Origin: Succinatimonas sp. CAG:777
GTDB lineage: Bacteria; Pseudomonadota; Gammaproteobacteria; Enterobacterales; Succinivibrionaceae
Length of the DNA stretch: 64,000 nucleotides
Assembly (NCBI GenBank): GCA_000431835.1
Contig: HF987947.1
Coordinates: 5,492-69,491, forward strand
Direction: 5' to 3'
Position numbers and translations under genes: made by a program. Positions 54,391-63,987 of the stretch are shown here, in pieces. The stretch's first letter is position 1; each line of letters starts with the position of its first letter. The notes beneath the pieces were generated by a model. That model was given only the letters and a program-made list of their open reading frames with translations, ran no database searches and was not told the DNA's origin.

Positions 54391-55431
54391 ATGACAATTA
54401 AGAAAACTCTTTTATCTTTAATTCTCTGTACTTGTGTTGCAAGTGCTAATGCAGGCAATTTGTACAGTTATGATAAGTACCTTACTTACCATTATGGTCA
54501 GGGCAGAATCACTGAAAATGCCAAGGCAGAGGATACAATCTTTGCAAAATACCAAGCTTATAACCTGTTTTTTGCAATTGTTGACACAAACAAAGAATTG
54601 TTTGCAACCTTGCTGCACAATTTTGAGAGAATCCTATGCATGGGATCTGTGGATTTATATATTCCCAATAAAAGCTCAACATTAGGCCAAAACAGTGATA
54701 CTTTCGATGTTGGTGCAGCCCTGTTTACAGCTTATTCTCTGTTAGAAGCTTCAGAAAAATTTTCTGAACCAGAATACAAGAGTAAAGCGCTGAACATCAT
54801 AAAATGCATTAAAACCAATTTTGTTGTAAAAAATGAAATCTTAGGTGAGCTTATAGTTTCAGCTTATGATAAAAATCAGAACCTTTTCATTAGACCATCT
54901 GATTTTCCTTTGTTTGTAGTGCAAAGATTATCTGAACTTGATCCTGATCTAAAACAACTCTTACATAACTCATATGTAGCCATTGTAAAGGGTGCAGGAG
55001 ACGGCTTTGTAGCAGACGAGCTTCAATTCAATGCCGATGGCAATCTTGTCATTAAGAAAAATACGATTGGAGCCGCTGATGCCCTGAAGTTTTATTTATT
55101 CTTAAATATTAGTTCAAAGGCTGATGCTAACTTTAGGTTATTAAAACCTTTATATGACAATATGGAGAAATCTTTAAATAAAGATTTAAAGGCTCCTTTA
55201 GAGTACAATTTTTTTGATAAAGTAGAAAGTGGTGATGGCTCAATTGCCTATACAGCCGCCTTAATGCCAGATGCTAAAGGAAAAATAAAAGATTATTTAA
55301 GAACAAAACTTAAAAGTTATGTATTTAAACCTCATGACTTTTATGCTCATACATTAGCTCTCTTCTCATTAGGCTATGACAGAAACTGTTTTTCATTAGC
55401 GCCTGATGGCAGGATTGTGGTTAAACATTAG
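54391..55431 (+). CDS. bcsZ: BcsZ-like GH8 family protein with substituted catalytic Glu
   Basis: The 346-residue protein has a signal peptide (cleavage after ANA, residue 21) and aligns with the E. coli BcsZ endoglucanase. The aligned parts are the GRIT...NLFFAI helix, FTAYSLLEAS, a retained Asp230 in GAADALKFY (E. coli YDAIRVY, Asp243) and the C-terminal HTLALFSLGYD. A gap-free 26-residue alignment from GR to FFA places Lys53 opposite the catalytic Glu55 of E. coli. The SDGD segment near Asp116 is also not conserved. It is therefore probably not an active cellulase. It keeps the normal operon place between bcsB and bcsC. Confidence 0.75.
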   Translation: MTIKKTLLSLILCTCVASANAGNLYSYDKYLTYHYGQGRITENAKAEDTIFAKYQAYNLFFAIVDTNKELFATLLHNFERILCMGSVDLYIPNKSSTLGQNSDTFDVGAALFTAYSLLEASEKFSEPEYKSKALNIIKCIKTNFVVKNEILGELIVSAYDKNQNLFIRPSDFPLFVVQRLSELDPDLKQLLHNSYVAIVKGAGDGFVADELQFNADGNLVIKKNTIGAADALKFYLFLNISSKADANFRLLKPLYDNMEKSLNKDLKAPLEYNFFDKVESGDGSIAYTAALMPDAKGKIKDYLRTKLKSYVFKPHDFYAHTLALFSLGYDRNCFSLAPDGRIVVKH

Positions 55432-55466
55432 TTCAGAATAGATTAGTTGTTCAGAATAGATTAGTG
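55431..55466. repeat. Tandem 18-bp duplication between bcsZ and bcsC
   Basis: GTTCAGAATAGATTAGT is repeated after one T (55431-55447 and 55449-55465). The first copy begins with the last base of the bcsZ stop codon. It lengthens the bcsZ-bcsC gap and probably reflects slippage. Confidence 0.7.
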
Positions 55467-55480
55467 CTTTTATAAGTTTT

Positions 55481-58400
55481 ATGAAATTTTTGCGATTACT
55501 TTTTTTAGCAAGCTCTCTAGCATGCTTAGCGTCATTTAGCGCTCAGGCAAGTGACGGCTTGTCTTTAAAAAAAGAAGATCTGCACATTAAGATGGAACAG
55601 CCAAATCTACCTGCAACTAAGAACTATGAGTATTTAGAACAGATTAAAAAGCTAAAAAAGAGTCAGGATTATGCTAAGAAAACTTATAATCCAACTCTTG
55701 AATTAAATGCTTTAGAAAAACTTGCCCTTATCTCAGGCCGTTCTTCAAAAGAATACCTGATTGCTTATGTTCGCTTTAAGGTAAATCAAGGTGGCAAAGC
55801 TAGAGAAGAAGCTAAAGAAGCAGTAGACAAATTGTGCAAAATGGGCAAATACACCTATGAATGTATTCAAGGTAAAGCCCTTTATGATATTTCATCGCCT
55901 CAGATGAAAATCAAGCTTCAATCTTTTAACATGCATGAAACCAACCGCGACTATGAAGCAGCGGTAAAAGACATGAATGAGCTTATGGGCATTCCTCTTG
56001 AGCATTCTTTGAGACATCGTTACTTTGTGATGATGGGTAATATTGAAGGAAGAGAGAGGGAAGCCATCACTGGCTTGGAAGCTATCGTAAAAGAAGATCC
56101 TACTGACAGTACTTTCAAGTTTGAAGTAAAAAAAGACATCAATACTTTCAAAGCACAATTGCTAGCTAATCAGGCTATAAAAGTAATTGATGATACCAAA
56201 CAGTCTACAGTTGCTCAAAATAAGCTTAAAAAAGCAATCAGCATTGATCCTGACAACTCTAATGCTTCTTACTGGAAAGAAATTTTAAGCTACAGCACCT
56301 ACTACAGAATGATTGAACAGGCTGACAAACTGCTTGAACAAAATAATGTAAAAGCAGCCTCAGCTCTATATCTAAAAGCTACAAACATCTTAAAAGACAG
56401 TCCTTATGCTTATGTAGGATTAACTAGATGTGCTGTTTTAGATAAAGATGTGCCTTCCTTTGAGAAATACTCAAATTTAGCGATTACAAATTCTAAAAAA
56501 GAATCAGATGCTGAAAGAAAGAGAATTGCCACTTCCATGGTCTCATTAAAAGGCAATCTCTATTCAAATATTGCAGATGACTATCAGCAAAAAGGTGATA
56601 GAGAGAATGCTGTTTTCTATTACATGAGAGCCTTAAAGATAGACAACACCTCTGTATGGAATGCTTATGCTTTATCTAACTTACTTTTAGATAAAGGTGA
56701 TCGCTACACTGCCTTAAAGACTATTGATGAGGTATCACCTTCTGTTAAAAATACATCTGAATATGCTTTCGCTCATGCATTGATCTTAGATAAAACTGGA
56801 GACACAAAAAAAGCTTTTGAAGTCTTAAGTCCGTATAAACATACAAGTCAGAGTATCGATGAGAATATCGAACGTTTTGAGCAAACTTTAGCTTTAGAAA
56901 AAGCAAATAAACTTTATGCTTCAGGTGATCTTAATGGGGCTATAGAAACTATTGAAAAATATAAAGTTCCTTATATTGAAACAACCAAAGCACAATACCA
57001 GTATGAAGCAGGTGATCTCAATCATGCTGTAGAATCTTTAAAAGATGCTATTGCTAAAGATAATACTCAAACCTATTCAAAATTACGTTTAGCTCAGATT
57101 TATCATGAATTAGGTGATGATGAGAACGCATCTGCTGTAGCTTTATCCTTAAAAGAAGAATCATCAAACTTGTCTTTGGATAATCAGAGAGCTTTAGGTG
57201 AGTTATTCTCAGATCTTAAAAGATTTGATGATGCCATTGCTGTATATGAAACAGGCTTAAAAAATAACAGCCTAGATGATAGCCATGAAGATTCAGCTTT
57301 AGTTTCAGATTTAGTAACCTTATCGAATAACAATAAAACAGCTAATAACTTTAAGGCACAGGATCTTGAAGTGTCTGAAATTGAAAAGCGTATGACCAAA
57401 GCTTGGATGCAAAGAAATATTGCGGTAATTGAAGGTGATCTTTATAAGAACGGAACCAAAGCTTTAGAAGACTACAGAAAAGCTCTGGCTATTTATGATG
57501 ACAAGATTGGTCTTTACAGTGATGACAAGCTTTACACTAAAGCATTAAGAACTCCTAATGATCCACAGGATTGGCTGCGTCAATCAATTGCCTCTCGTGG
57601 TGCTGAATACTATCAGGAGCATAATACTGTAATTACTGATGCCATTAGATTTATTAGAGATTCAGGTCATGGCGGTTACTCTGATAACAAAGGCTTTATC
57701 AATGTCTTAAATATCTCTTTCCATATGTTAAGTGGCAGAGTAGCCTTCCAAACCGACAGAACTGTAACCGATGCTGGAACCTTAACAGGTGGAGCCTATA
57801 ACGATATGTTCGGTTCATGCTTTGCTACAGGATGTAATGATTCCTCAAAACACAAAAGGAGCATCAACACTTATGCCTTATCTTATGACAATGAAGTATT
57901 CCATATAGATGTCGGTACAGCTCCAAAGATTTCAGGCAACAAAGTTACCTCAAATGCTCTTGTAGGTGGCTTTAGAACCTATTTTGATTATAAAGACTGG
58001 TCATTTACTCCATATGTATACCACAGAGCTGTAGATAATTCTCTACTCTCATACTTTGGTGACAGAGATCCTGTAGATGGCAAGTTATGGGGCGCTGTTA
58101 AGAAGACAGGTGTTTCTCTTACAGTAAGTAACTATATCAATGAATATTCAGGTATCTGGCTAAAAGGCGGTATAGATGTCCTAAAAGGAACAGATGTAGC
58201 CTCAAACACCAAGTTCTCTTTCATGGGAGGATATTACTTCCATTTAATCTACAGACCTAATGAGAGATTAACCCTCTCCCCTAGTGCTATGTATATGCAC
58301 TATAACAAAGATCTGTCAGGTTATACATTCTCACAGGGTGGTTACTATTCACCTCAGCAGTACTATTCAACCTCACTATCATTGGCTTATATGAGAAGAT

Positions 58401-58738
58401 ATGACGATTTTTCATATTCAGTTGAAGCTTCATTGTCATTAAGCCATGCTACAACCGATAGTATTGACCGTTATCCATTAAAATCAAAATATTATTTGGC
58501 AGAAGACTATGATGCTGTAACTACTAAAAGTTCATCTACTACTATAGGTGGCGGTATCACTGCAGTTGCTGAAAAGCGCTTGGGTAGCCACTTCGTATTA
58601 GGAGCTCAGTTAAAAGCAATCAAATCTGACGATTACTCTCCTTTAAACGGAACTTTATACTTTAGATATTACATGGATGCCTGGGAGGGAGATTTACCAA
58701 TGCCTCCTTCAGGACCTACCCCTTATGTGGAGTGGTAA
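55481..58738 (+). CDS. bcsC: Cellulose export outer-membrane protein BcsC
   Basis: The 1085-residue protein has a signal peptide (cleavage after SAQA, residue 23). A long TPR superhelix follows (about 30-720), for example DRENAVFYYMRALKIDNTSVWN. A C-terminal beta-barrel (about 745-1085) contains the BcsC-type HGGYSDNKGFINVLNISFHM and ends with an aromatic residue (YVEW). It guides cellulose through the periplasm and outer membrane. It is slightly shorter than E. coli BcsC (1157). It is followed after 3 bp by bcsE. Confidence 0.9.
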   Translation: MKFLRLLFLASSLACLASFSAQASDGLSLKKEDLHIKMEQPNLPATKNYEYLEQIKKLKKSQDYAKKTYNPTLELNALEKLALISGRSSKEYLIAYVRFKVNQGGKAREEAKEAVDKLCKMGKYTYECIQGKALYDISSPQMKIKLQSFNMHETNRDYEAAVKDMNELMGIPLEHSLRHRYFVMMGNIEGREREAITGLEAIVKEDPTDSTFKFEVKKDINTFKAQLLANQAIKVIDDTKQSTVAQNKLKKAISIDPDNSNASYWKEILSYSTYYRMIEQADKLLEQNNVKAASALYLKATNILKDSPYAYVGLTRCAVLDKDVPSFEKYSNLAITNSKKESDAERKRIATSMVSLKGNLYSNIADDYQQKGDRENAVFYYMRALKIDNTSVWNAYALSNLLLDKGDRYTALKTIDEVSPSVKNTSEYAFAHALILDKTGDTKKAFEVLSPYKHTSQSIDENIERFEQTLALEKANKLYASGDLNGAIETIEKYKVPYIETTKAQYQYEAGDLNHAVESLKDAIAKDNTQTYSKLRLAQIYHELGDDENASAVALSLKEESSNLSLDNQRALGELFSDLKRFDDAIAVYETGLKNNSLDDSHEDSALVSDLVTLSNNNKTANNFKAQDLEVSEIEKRMTKAWMQRNIAVIEGDLYKNGTKALEDYRKALAIYDDKIGLYSDDKLYTKALRTPNDPQDWLRQSIASRGAEYYQEHNTVITDAIRFIRDSGHGGYSDNKGFINVLNISFHMLSGRVAFQTDRTVTDAGTLTGGAYNDMFGSCFATGCNDSSKHKRSINTYALSYDNEVFHIDVGTAPKISGNKVTSNALVGGFRTYFDYKDWSFTPYVYHRAVDNSLLSYFGDRDPVDGKLWGAVKKTGVSLTVSNYINEYSGIWLKGGIDVLKGTDVASNTKFSFMGGYYFHLIYRPNERLTLSPSAMYMHYNKDLSGYTFSQGGYYSPQQYYSTSLSLAYMRRYDDFSYSVEASLSLSHATTDSIDRYPLKSKYYLAEDYDAVTTKSSSTTIGGGITAVAEKRLGSHFVLGAQLKAIKSDDYSPLNGTLYFRYYMDAWEGDLPMPPSGPTPYVEW

Positions 58739-58741
58739 ACA

Positions 58742-60343
58742 ATGGATTTAGGCATTAATAATCTAATTTTCCAGCTTCAAGAGTTTCAGCAAAACGGTTT
58801 CTATCTTTTAACCACTTCAGGTAAGCAGATAGCTGTAAATCTTGCATTAAACTGTTTATATCACAACAGTAACGAAGACTGTTTAAGATTTTTTATAACA
58901 GGTGGAATTGAACCTCAAAAGATGCTCTCATATCTAGAGAATAAAGATATGGCATCATCTATTAAAGCTCATGTTTATGAATATAATGAGAACACACTTG
59001 ATGTTACCAAGATTGTAAAAGATCTCTTGTTACAGAAGGTAAATGATGAAAAATCATTAGTTGTACTTTTGTTACAGGACAGTCTTTTAACTAAGCTCTC
59101 AAAAAGACAGCTGCAACATACCTTATTATCTTTAGAAGAGTTTGCTACTGAGTACTCTCTATCGGTTGTGCTCATTACCCATGGACTGTTTGAAAACGAT
59201 CTTGTAAAAAGACTTTTAAGTGAAAGTAATCACTACTCAGGATTGGTTTCTTTTACAGACAGACCAAATGGTATTTTAATGAATACCCTCTTTTGGAGAG
59301 AAGCTGACGGTCATTTCATTCAGTCAAACAACCAAATCAAAATTGATGAAAATGGAATTGAGGTAGTAGTACCTGATACTAGTCTTATTGCCTCAATAGA
59401 TGAAAATACCTGTTACATTACTGATAACACATTCACTCCAGACAGTGCCGTTTACAGCAATGTAAAAAGATTTAACTCTAATCAGGAGCTTTTTGCTGAT
59501 GCCATTGAAAATGCGACAGCAGCATCTGTATTCTTAACTGTTACCTCACGTGAAACCATTGATGAAACAGCTGAATATGTTTATAAGCTGAGAACAGCCA
59601 GAGGAAGCAACCTCAAGATCATCGTAATTGAAAAAGTAAGAGGCATTAGAGCTAATTCAGAACAGTTTTTAATTACTTGCGGCGCTAATTTTATCTTTGA
59701 AACTGATGCTAAAGGCACTTACATCAATGCGATGCTGCCTACTCTAAAAACACTAGTATTCCAAAAGAATATCAGTAAGAGCTTTAATGAAATTAAAGAT
59801 AACTACCACTTGATTGATAATGAAGGTAAAGGATTTTTGATGCCTCAGGACTTTATTTTAAAAGTGCAGAATTTAATTTCACATAATCTTGAAGGATCTA
59901 ATTTAAGGGGCACTTTAGTAAAGCTTACTGTAAAAGACGGACTTACCGAAAAGATGTGTGTAAGTCAGTTCAAACCTAAGCGTGGTGGTGACTACTGTAC
60001 CGTTATGCGAGGATTCATTATTCTTTACTTACCAAGTTGCCGTGAAGGTGAGCTTGCCATTACTCTAGAACATACTTTTAATACTCCCCCAACTACGTTA
60101 TTTAAGACTTGCTCTGCTGTATATACATATCAGGAAATCGTTTCAGAAATCAAAGATCTTGGATCAACTGAGTTTGATTCCTTTGAAGATGTAAACATCA
60201 TGCACGAAATCATCATTAAACAAAGACAAGAAGAGTTGATGAAAAAGAAAGCAAAGAGTATCTATGACTTAGCAGATACTTCTCTTGTAACAGCAGTTCC
60301 TGTATCCATGAATGAATTGTGGAAGGAAGAACAAGATGATTGA
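58742..60343 (+). CDS. bcsE: BcsE, c-di-GMP-binding regulator of the cellulose synthase complex
   Basis: The 533-residue cytoplasmic protein matches BcsE in size (E. coli 523) and order. It has an N-terminal RecA-like region without a P-loop (about 1-215) and a GIL-type region (about 220-420) containing LRTARGSNLKIIVIEKVRGIR and FLITCGANFIFETDA, which resemble the receiver-like/GIL part of BcsE. In E. coli this region binds c-di-GMP and BcsE recruits BcsF and BcsG. I could not assign the RxxD binding motif with confidence. It overlaps bcsF by 8 bp. Confidence 0.82.
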   Translation: MDLGINNLIFQLQEFQQNGFYLLTTSGKQIAVNLALNCLYHNSNEDCLRFFITGGIEPQKMLSYLENKDMASSIKAHVYEYNENTLDVTKIVKDLLLQKVNDEKSLVVLLLQDSLLTKLSKRQLQHTLLSLEEFATEYSLSVVLITHGLFENDLVKRLLSESNHYSGLVSFTDRPNGILMNTLFWREADGHFIQSNNQIKIDENGIEVVVPDTSLIASIDENTCYITDNTFTPDSAVYSNVKRFNSNQELFADAIENATAASVFLTVTSRETIDETAEYVYKLRTARGSNLKIIVIEKVRGIRANSEQFLITCGANFIFETDAKGTYINAMLPTLKTLVFQKNISKSFNEIKDNYHLIDNEGKGFLMPQDFILKVQNLISHNLEGSNLRGTLVKLTVKDGLTEKMCVSQFKPKRGGDYCTVMRGFIILYLPSCREGELAITLEHTFNTPPTTLFKTCSAVYTYQEIVSEIKDLGSTEFDSFEDVNIMHEIIIKQRQEELMKKKAKSIYDLADTSLVTAVPVSMNELWKEEQDD

Positions 60344-60521
60344 TACTCTACCATTAACAGATATCATAGAACTGGTTGCATTATGTGGAGTTATATTTAT
60401 TCCATTAGGTTTCTTTTTGAGAAAAACTTTTGATAAATATCGCCTGATTTTCAGAATATCAACAAAATTTCGCTCAAAATTAAAAGACAAAGGCACTTTT
60501 AAAGACTTCATTAAGAAATAA
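60336..60521 (+). CDS. bcsF: BcsF, short membrane protein
   Basis: The 61-residue protein has one transmembrane helix (about residues 9-27; IIELVALCGVIFIPLGFFL) followed by a basic cytoplasmic tail, matching E. coli BcsF (63 residues; DIIEIIVVCALIFFPLGY). BcsF bridges BcsE and BcsG. ATG 60336 is inside the end of bcsE, with GGAAGGAAG upstream. An in-frame ATG at 60312 would add eight charged residues and is less likely. Confidence 0.88.
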   Translation: MIDTLPLTDIIELVALCGVIFIPLGFFLRKTFDKYRLIFRISTKFRSKLKDKGTFKDFIKK

Positions 60522-60525
60522 AAGT

Positions 60526-62118
60526 ATGAAAACTGAGCTTAATGCGATACAGCCAAAAGTAGTATTTAGGGGATCTTTATTTTTCGCCTCTTTATACATT
60601 TTTAAAGTAGGTCTGTACTTAACTGGGTTAATTGATTTTTCCTTACTGCTAAACCTCTTAGGTTTTACAGCCGTTTGTCTTTATTTTAAGCATAAATACC
60701 TCAACAAGCTCTACAGAACAATAGCGGTTATCTTAACCTTCGCTCTGTTTTATCATGACAGCTATCTGCCTTCTGTTGAACAGATGATTGCTCAAAGAAA
60801 CAACCTTACTGATTTCTCTTTAGGATATATAGTCGAGTTTATTGAAGGCTTTATAAACTTAAAAATGATCTTTGCTTTTATACTTGCGATCATCATTTTG
60901 TATTTTTCCTCAAGATTTGTAAGAGTAATTACGGTTACTTATGTGCTTATTATGGCAACAGTAGTAACTCCTGACGATTTCTTTAAAAACATTATTGATA
61001 ACGATGACCGTATTAAGGTTAACGAAAACTTTATCGCAACTAAAATCAATAAAGGTCTGGTCGAGCAAAGAGGTAATTTCACCAAAACCAATCTGCAACG
61101 TTATTTAGAGACTTTCTACGAAAAAGAAAGTGAAAGAAAGATTGATTTTCCGACCCATTTAAGAAAAAACTTCAAACCATTTAATATTGTAGTTTTACAA
61201 GTAAATAGCATGTCTAACAAAGACCTCTATGTACATAATGCTAAAGAGCATGCTGTATTAAAAAGATTTGATATCTATTTAAGTGATTTTAATTCTGCAA
61301 CTACAGACAAAAATGAGGCTACTTTACGTTTATTTGATGCTGTATGCGGTCAGAAATCTCGTGATGAGCTCTTAAAAGACAATAAAAACTGCTCACTGTT
61401 TAGAGCATTAGAAAAATTAGGCTATTCTGGACAGTATTTATTTGACAGAAAAGAAGACAACCTGAAAGTTGCTAAATTCTTACAAGAAAAAACTGTTTTT
61501 CCTCAAGCTAAGATTGAGACTAAAGAAAAGCCAAATCAGTTACTCTCAACCTTAAATCGTATTGATGTTATGTATGAGTACATTGAAGCTCAAAGATTAG
61601 AGCATAACAATCAGATGTTTTCATTTTTAAGAACAACACTTGCAGACAATGTACGTAGTGAAACTGAATACGATTTGATATTAAAGAACTTTTTATTAAA
61701 TCTTGATAAATTTGTAGATTACTTATCAGGACTTCCTAACGATACCCTGTTTGTACTTATACCTGCAGATGGATCTGCACTGCAGGGTGATAGAACTCAG
61801 TTAAAAGGAGTAAAGGAGATCCCATCACATACTCTTACAAATGTGACCGCAATGGTTAAGTTTATAAGTCACAAACAGAGAGCTTCAGCTATCAATGTAA
61901 CCTCTCCTACAAGCTACATGGGTATTGCTCATTTAATCAAGAGAGCTATTGATGGCAACATCTTCTATGAAGACAATGTGATGTCAAATTTAGCTTTAAC
62001 TGAAGATCTGTCTCAGACCTCCCCTGTATCAGAAAACGAGCAAGCGGTATTTTTAAAGTTTAAAGATCGTTTCTTCTACAAGGGTGCATCTGAGGACTGG
62101 ACTCAATATACAGAGTAG
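60526..62118 (+). CDS. BcsG-like pseudo-phosphoethanolamine transferase lacking the zinc/nucleophile site
   Basis: The 530-residue protein shares the full BcsG plan: five membrane segments (about 15-150) and a periplasmic alkaline-phosphatase-like domain with DFNSAT, CGQKSRDELL, ALQGDR and EIPSHTLTNV, ending in SENEQAV and DWTQYTE. Every known catalytic residue of E. coli BcsG is changed: Cys243 to Asn227, nucleophile Ser278 to Lys262, His396 to Ala373, Glu442 to Ala414 and His443 to Asp415. The fold is kept and the frame is undamaged, so it is not a decaying gene. It is followed 96 bp later by a bcsG copy with an intact site. A structural or regulatory role in the complex is likely, but inferred. 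Confidence 0.8.
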   Translation: MKTELNAIQPKVVFRGSLFFASLYIFKVGLYLTGLIDFSLLLNLLGFTAVCLYFKHKYLNKLYRTIAVILTFALFYHDSYLPSVEQMIAQRNNLTDFSLGYIVEFIEGFINLKMIFAFILAIIILYFSSRFVRVITVTYVLIMATVVTPDDFFKNIIDNDDRIKVNENFIATKINKGLVEQRGNFTKTNLQRYLETFYEKESERKIDFPTHLRKNFKPFNIVVLQVNSMSNKDLYVHNAKEHAVLKRFDIYLSDFNSATTDKNEATLRLFDAVCGQKSRDELLKDNKNCSLFRALEKLGYSGQYLFDRKEDNLKVAKFLQEKTVFPQAKIETKEKPNQLLSTLNRIDVMYEYIEAQRLEHNNQMFSFLRTTLADNVRSETEYDLILKNFLLNLDKFVDYLSGLPNDTLFVLIPADGSALQGDRTQLKGVKEIPSHTLTNVTAMVKFISHKQRASAINVTSPTSYMGIAHLIKRAIDGNIFYEDNVMSNLALTEDLSQTSPVSENEQAVFLKFKDRFFYKGASEDWTQYTE

Positions 62119-62214
62119 TTTATTACATATTCAAAAAACAAAACTTCTTTTAAAGAAGTAAACAAGACAACAATCAGCAAACATAAGTTAAATAAAACGA
62201 AGAGATTAGGCAGT

Positions 62215-63879
62215 ATGTTTAAGGCTTTAAAGAAAATTCCTCAAAATAAGCTTTCATTTTCCTTAAGAATTGGAAGTTTAGCGGGAACTTATTTTCTATT
62301 TAAATTCGGACTCTACTTTATGGCCATGTCTGGATTTGATTTTGCCTTCAATTTTGTGCTCTTTTTACTATGTCTGTTTTCATTTAGACAAAAGACTTTA
62401 AATAAACTTTACAAGAGCTTTTTAATTATCTCTGGACTGCTATTGCTTTATCATGACAGCTACCTGCCTATGTTCACACCGCAGGTTATTTATGAGGAAA
62501 AAGGCTTTACTGGAGTATTTGAGCTAGTATCTACATTTATCACAGAATACTTTGATTTTTCCTATTTTGGGCTATTCATAATACTGTTTATTGCAATATT
62601 CTTCCTAAATGACTTTTTAAAGATAACTTCTTTTGTAATGGTTGGATTTATTACAGTATCTGCGCTTAATATTTCAGCTTTGAGTGTATCTAAAGAAGCT
62701 AATTCTCAAGCTGTGCAGAATGTAGTAGCAGACAGCGCTGATATTCCTCCTCAGATAGGAACAGCCGACAGTCAGAGCATCGAGAATTACTTGCAGACAT
62801 TTTTAGAGCTTGAAAAACAGCGTATTGTCACCTTGCCTTCTGCCCTTCCAGAGCAATTTACACCGTTTGACATTGTGATTGTAAATATCTGTTCTATGGC
62901 AACAGATGATATTGAGGCATCTAACCTTTTAAAGCATCCTTTATTTAGAACTTTTGATTTTAGTTTTGAAACCTTTAATTCTGTATCCTCATATTCAACA
63001 CCATCTTCATTAAGACTGTTACGATCTAACTGTGGTCAAATGACTGAATCTCAGATGTATAAAGAAAGAAGATCTGAATGTGAACTTATTACCTCATTAG
63101 AGCAGTTAGGCTATCAAAGTGAGGTCTATTTTGACCATAATGGTAAGTACGGCGACTATTTAAAGACCTTACATGATTTAGGTGGACTAAAAGAGAATAT
63201 CCATGATCTTTCAAAGCTTGCTGTAAAATACAACGCCTTTGACGGTAGCGCCATTAGAAGTGATGCAGATTTATTTACAGCATATATAAATAACGTTGCC
63301 AATAACGGTAGCGTCAATAACATTACATTTATGAATCTCTTATCCCTTCATGACGGTAATAGACTTGCTGGCGAAAAGAAATCTCAAAGCTATGCTCCTC
63401 GTTTAAAGCTCTTATTAGATGATCTTGAGGATTTTATTGAAAACATCAAAAAGTCTAAGAGAAATACTATCTTTATCATGGTGCCAGAGCATGGAGCTGC
63501 CATCCGTAGCGATAAGATGCAGATAGCAAAGCTAAGAGAAATACCTACAGATAAGATCACCAGAATTCCTGTAGGTGTAAGTTTCTTAGGTGCACAGAGA
63601 AATGCTGTAGGTAGTGGTATAGCTAAGGATCACAAGACAAAGAGGATCAAAGGATTCTATAGCTATTTAGCTATTTCTGAGATTGTAAAGCGCTCAATTG
63701 AGGACAATGTCTTTGCTAACAATGAAGAAGAGAGCAAAACAGATAAGATTGAAGATATTTTCTACGATTTACCTCAAACAGCATTTATTGCTGAATCAAC
63801 TAATGCTTACTATATGAATTTCCAACATCAGGACTTTTATAAGTTAAAGGGTGAGCATTGGGAAAAATACATAAAGTAA
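62215..63879 (+). CDS. bcsG: Cellulose phosphoethanolamine transferase BcsG
   Basis: The 554-residue inner-membrane enzyme transfers phosphoethanolamine from phosphatidylethanolamine to cellulose in the periplasm. Five N-terminal membrane segments precede the catalytic domain. That domain retains Cys226 (NICS), nucleophile Ser261 (SSYSTPSSLRLLR), His379 (SLHDGNR), Glu425 and His426 (VPEHGAAI), plus DNVFANNEE near the end. It is closer to E. coli BcsG than the preceding gene is. A 17-base hairpin-like sequence (62143-62159) lies in the gap after the first copy. It is the last gene of the bcs operon. Confidence 0.9.
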   Translation: MFKALKKIPQNKLSFSLRIGSLAGTYFLFKFGLYFMAMSGFDFAFNFVLFLLCLFSFRQKTLNKLYKSFLIISGLLLLYHDSYLPMFTPQVIYEEKGFTGVFELVSTFITEYFDFSYFGLFIILFIAIFFLNDFLKITSFVMVGFITVSALNISALSVSKEANSQAVQNVVADSADIPPQIGTADSQSIENYLQTFLELEKQRIVTLPSALPEQFTPFDIVIVNICSMATDDIEASNLLKHPLFRTFDFSFETFNSVSSYSTPSSLRLLRSNCGQMTESQMYKERRSECELITSLEQLGYQSEVYFDHNGKYGDYLKTLHDLGGLKENIHDLSKLAVKYNAFDGSAIRSDADLFTAYINNVANNGSVNNITFMNLLSLHDGNRLAGEKKSQSYAPRLKLLLDDLEDFIENIKKSKRNTIFIMVPEHGAAIRSDKMQIAKLREIPTDKITRIPVGVSFLGAQRNAVGSGIAKDHKTKRIKGFYSYLAISEIVKRSIEDNVFANNEEESKTDKIEDIFYDLPQTAFIAESTNAYYMNFQHQDFYKLKGEHWEKYIK

Positions 63880-63958
63880 CAGAAGGCATTTATACCGCTT
63901 TTATAAGCTAAATATCGTTTTGATGATTGTTTTATAAAAAATTTTTTACCAAAAAGTG

Positions 63959-63987
63959 TTGACACCATTACACTTTGTCTTTATAAT
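63959..63987 (+). promoter_or_regulatory. Perfect consensus sigma-70 promoter at the right edge
   Basis: TTGACA (63959-63964), a 17-bp spacer and TATAAT (63982-63987) match the consensus exactly. Upstream lies an A/T-rich block (TTTATAAAAAATTTTTTACC), like an UP element. The gene it reads is beyond base 64000; stable RNA or another highly expressed gene is likely. Confidence 0.85.
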
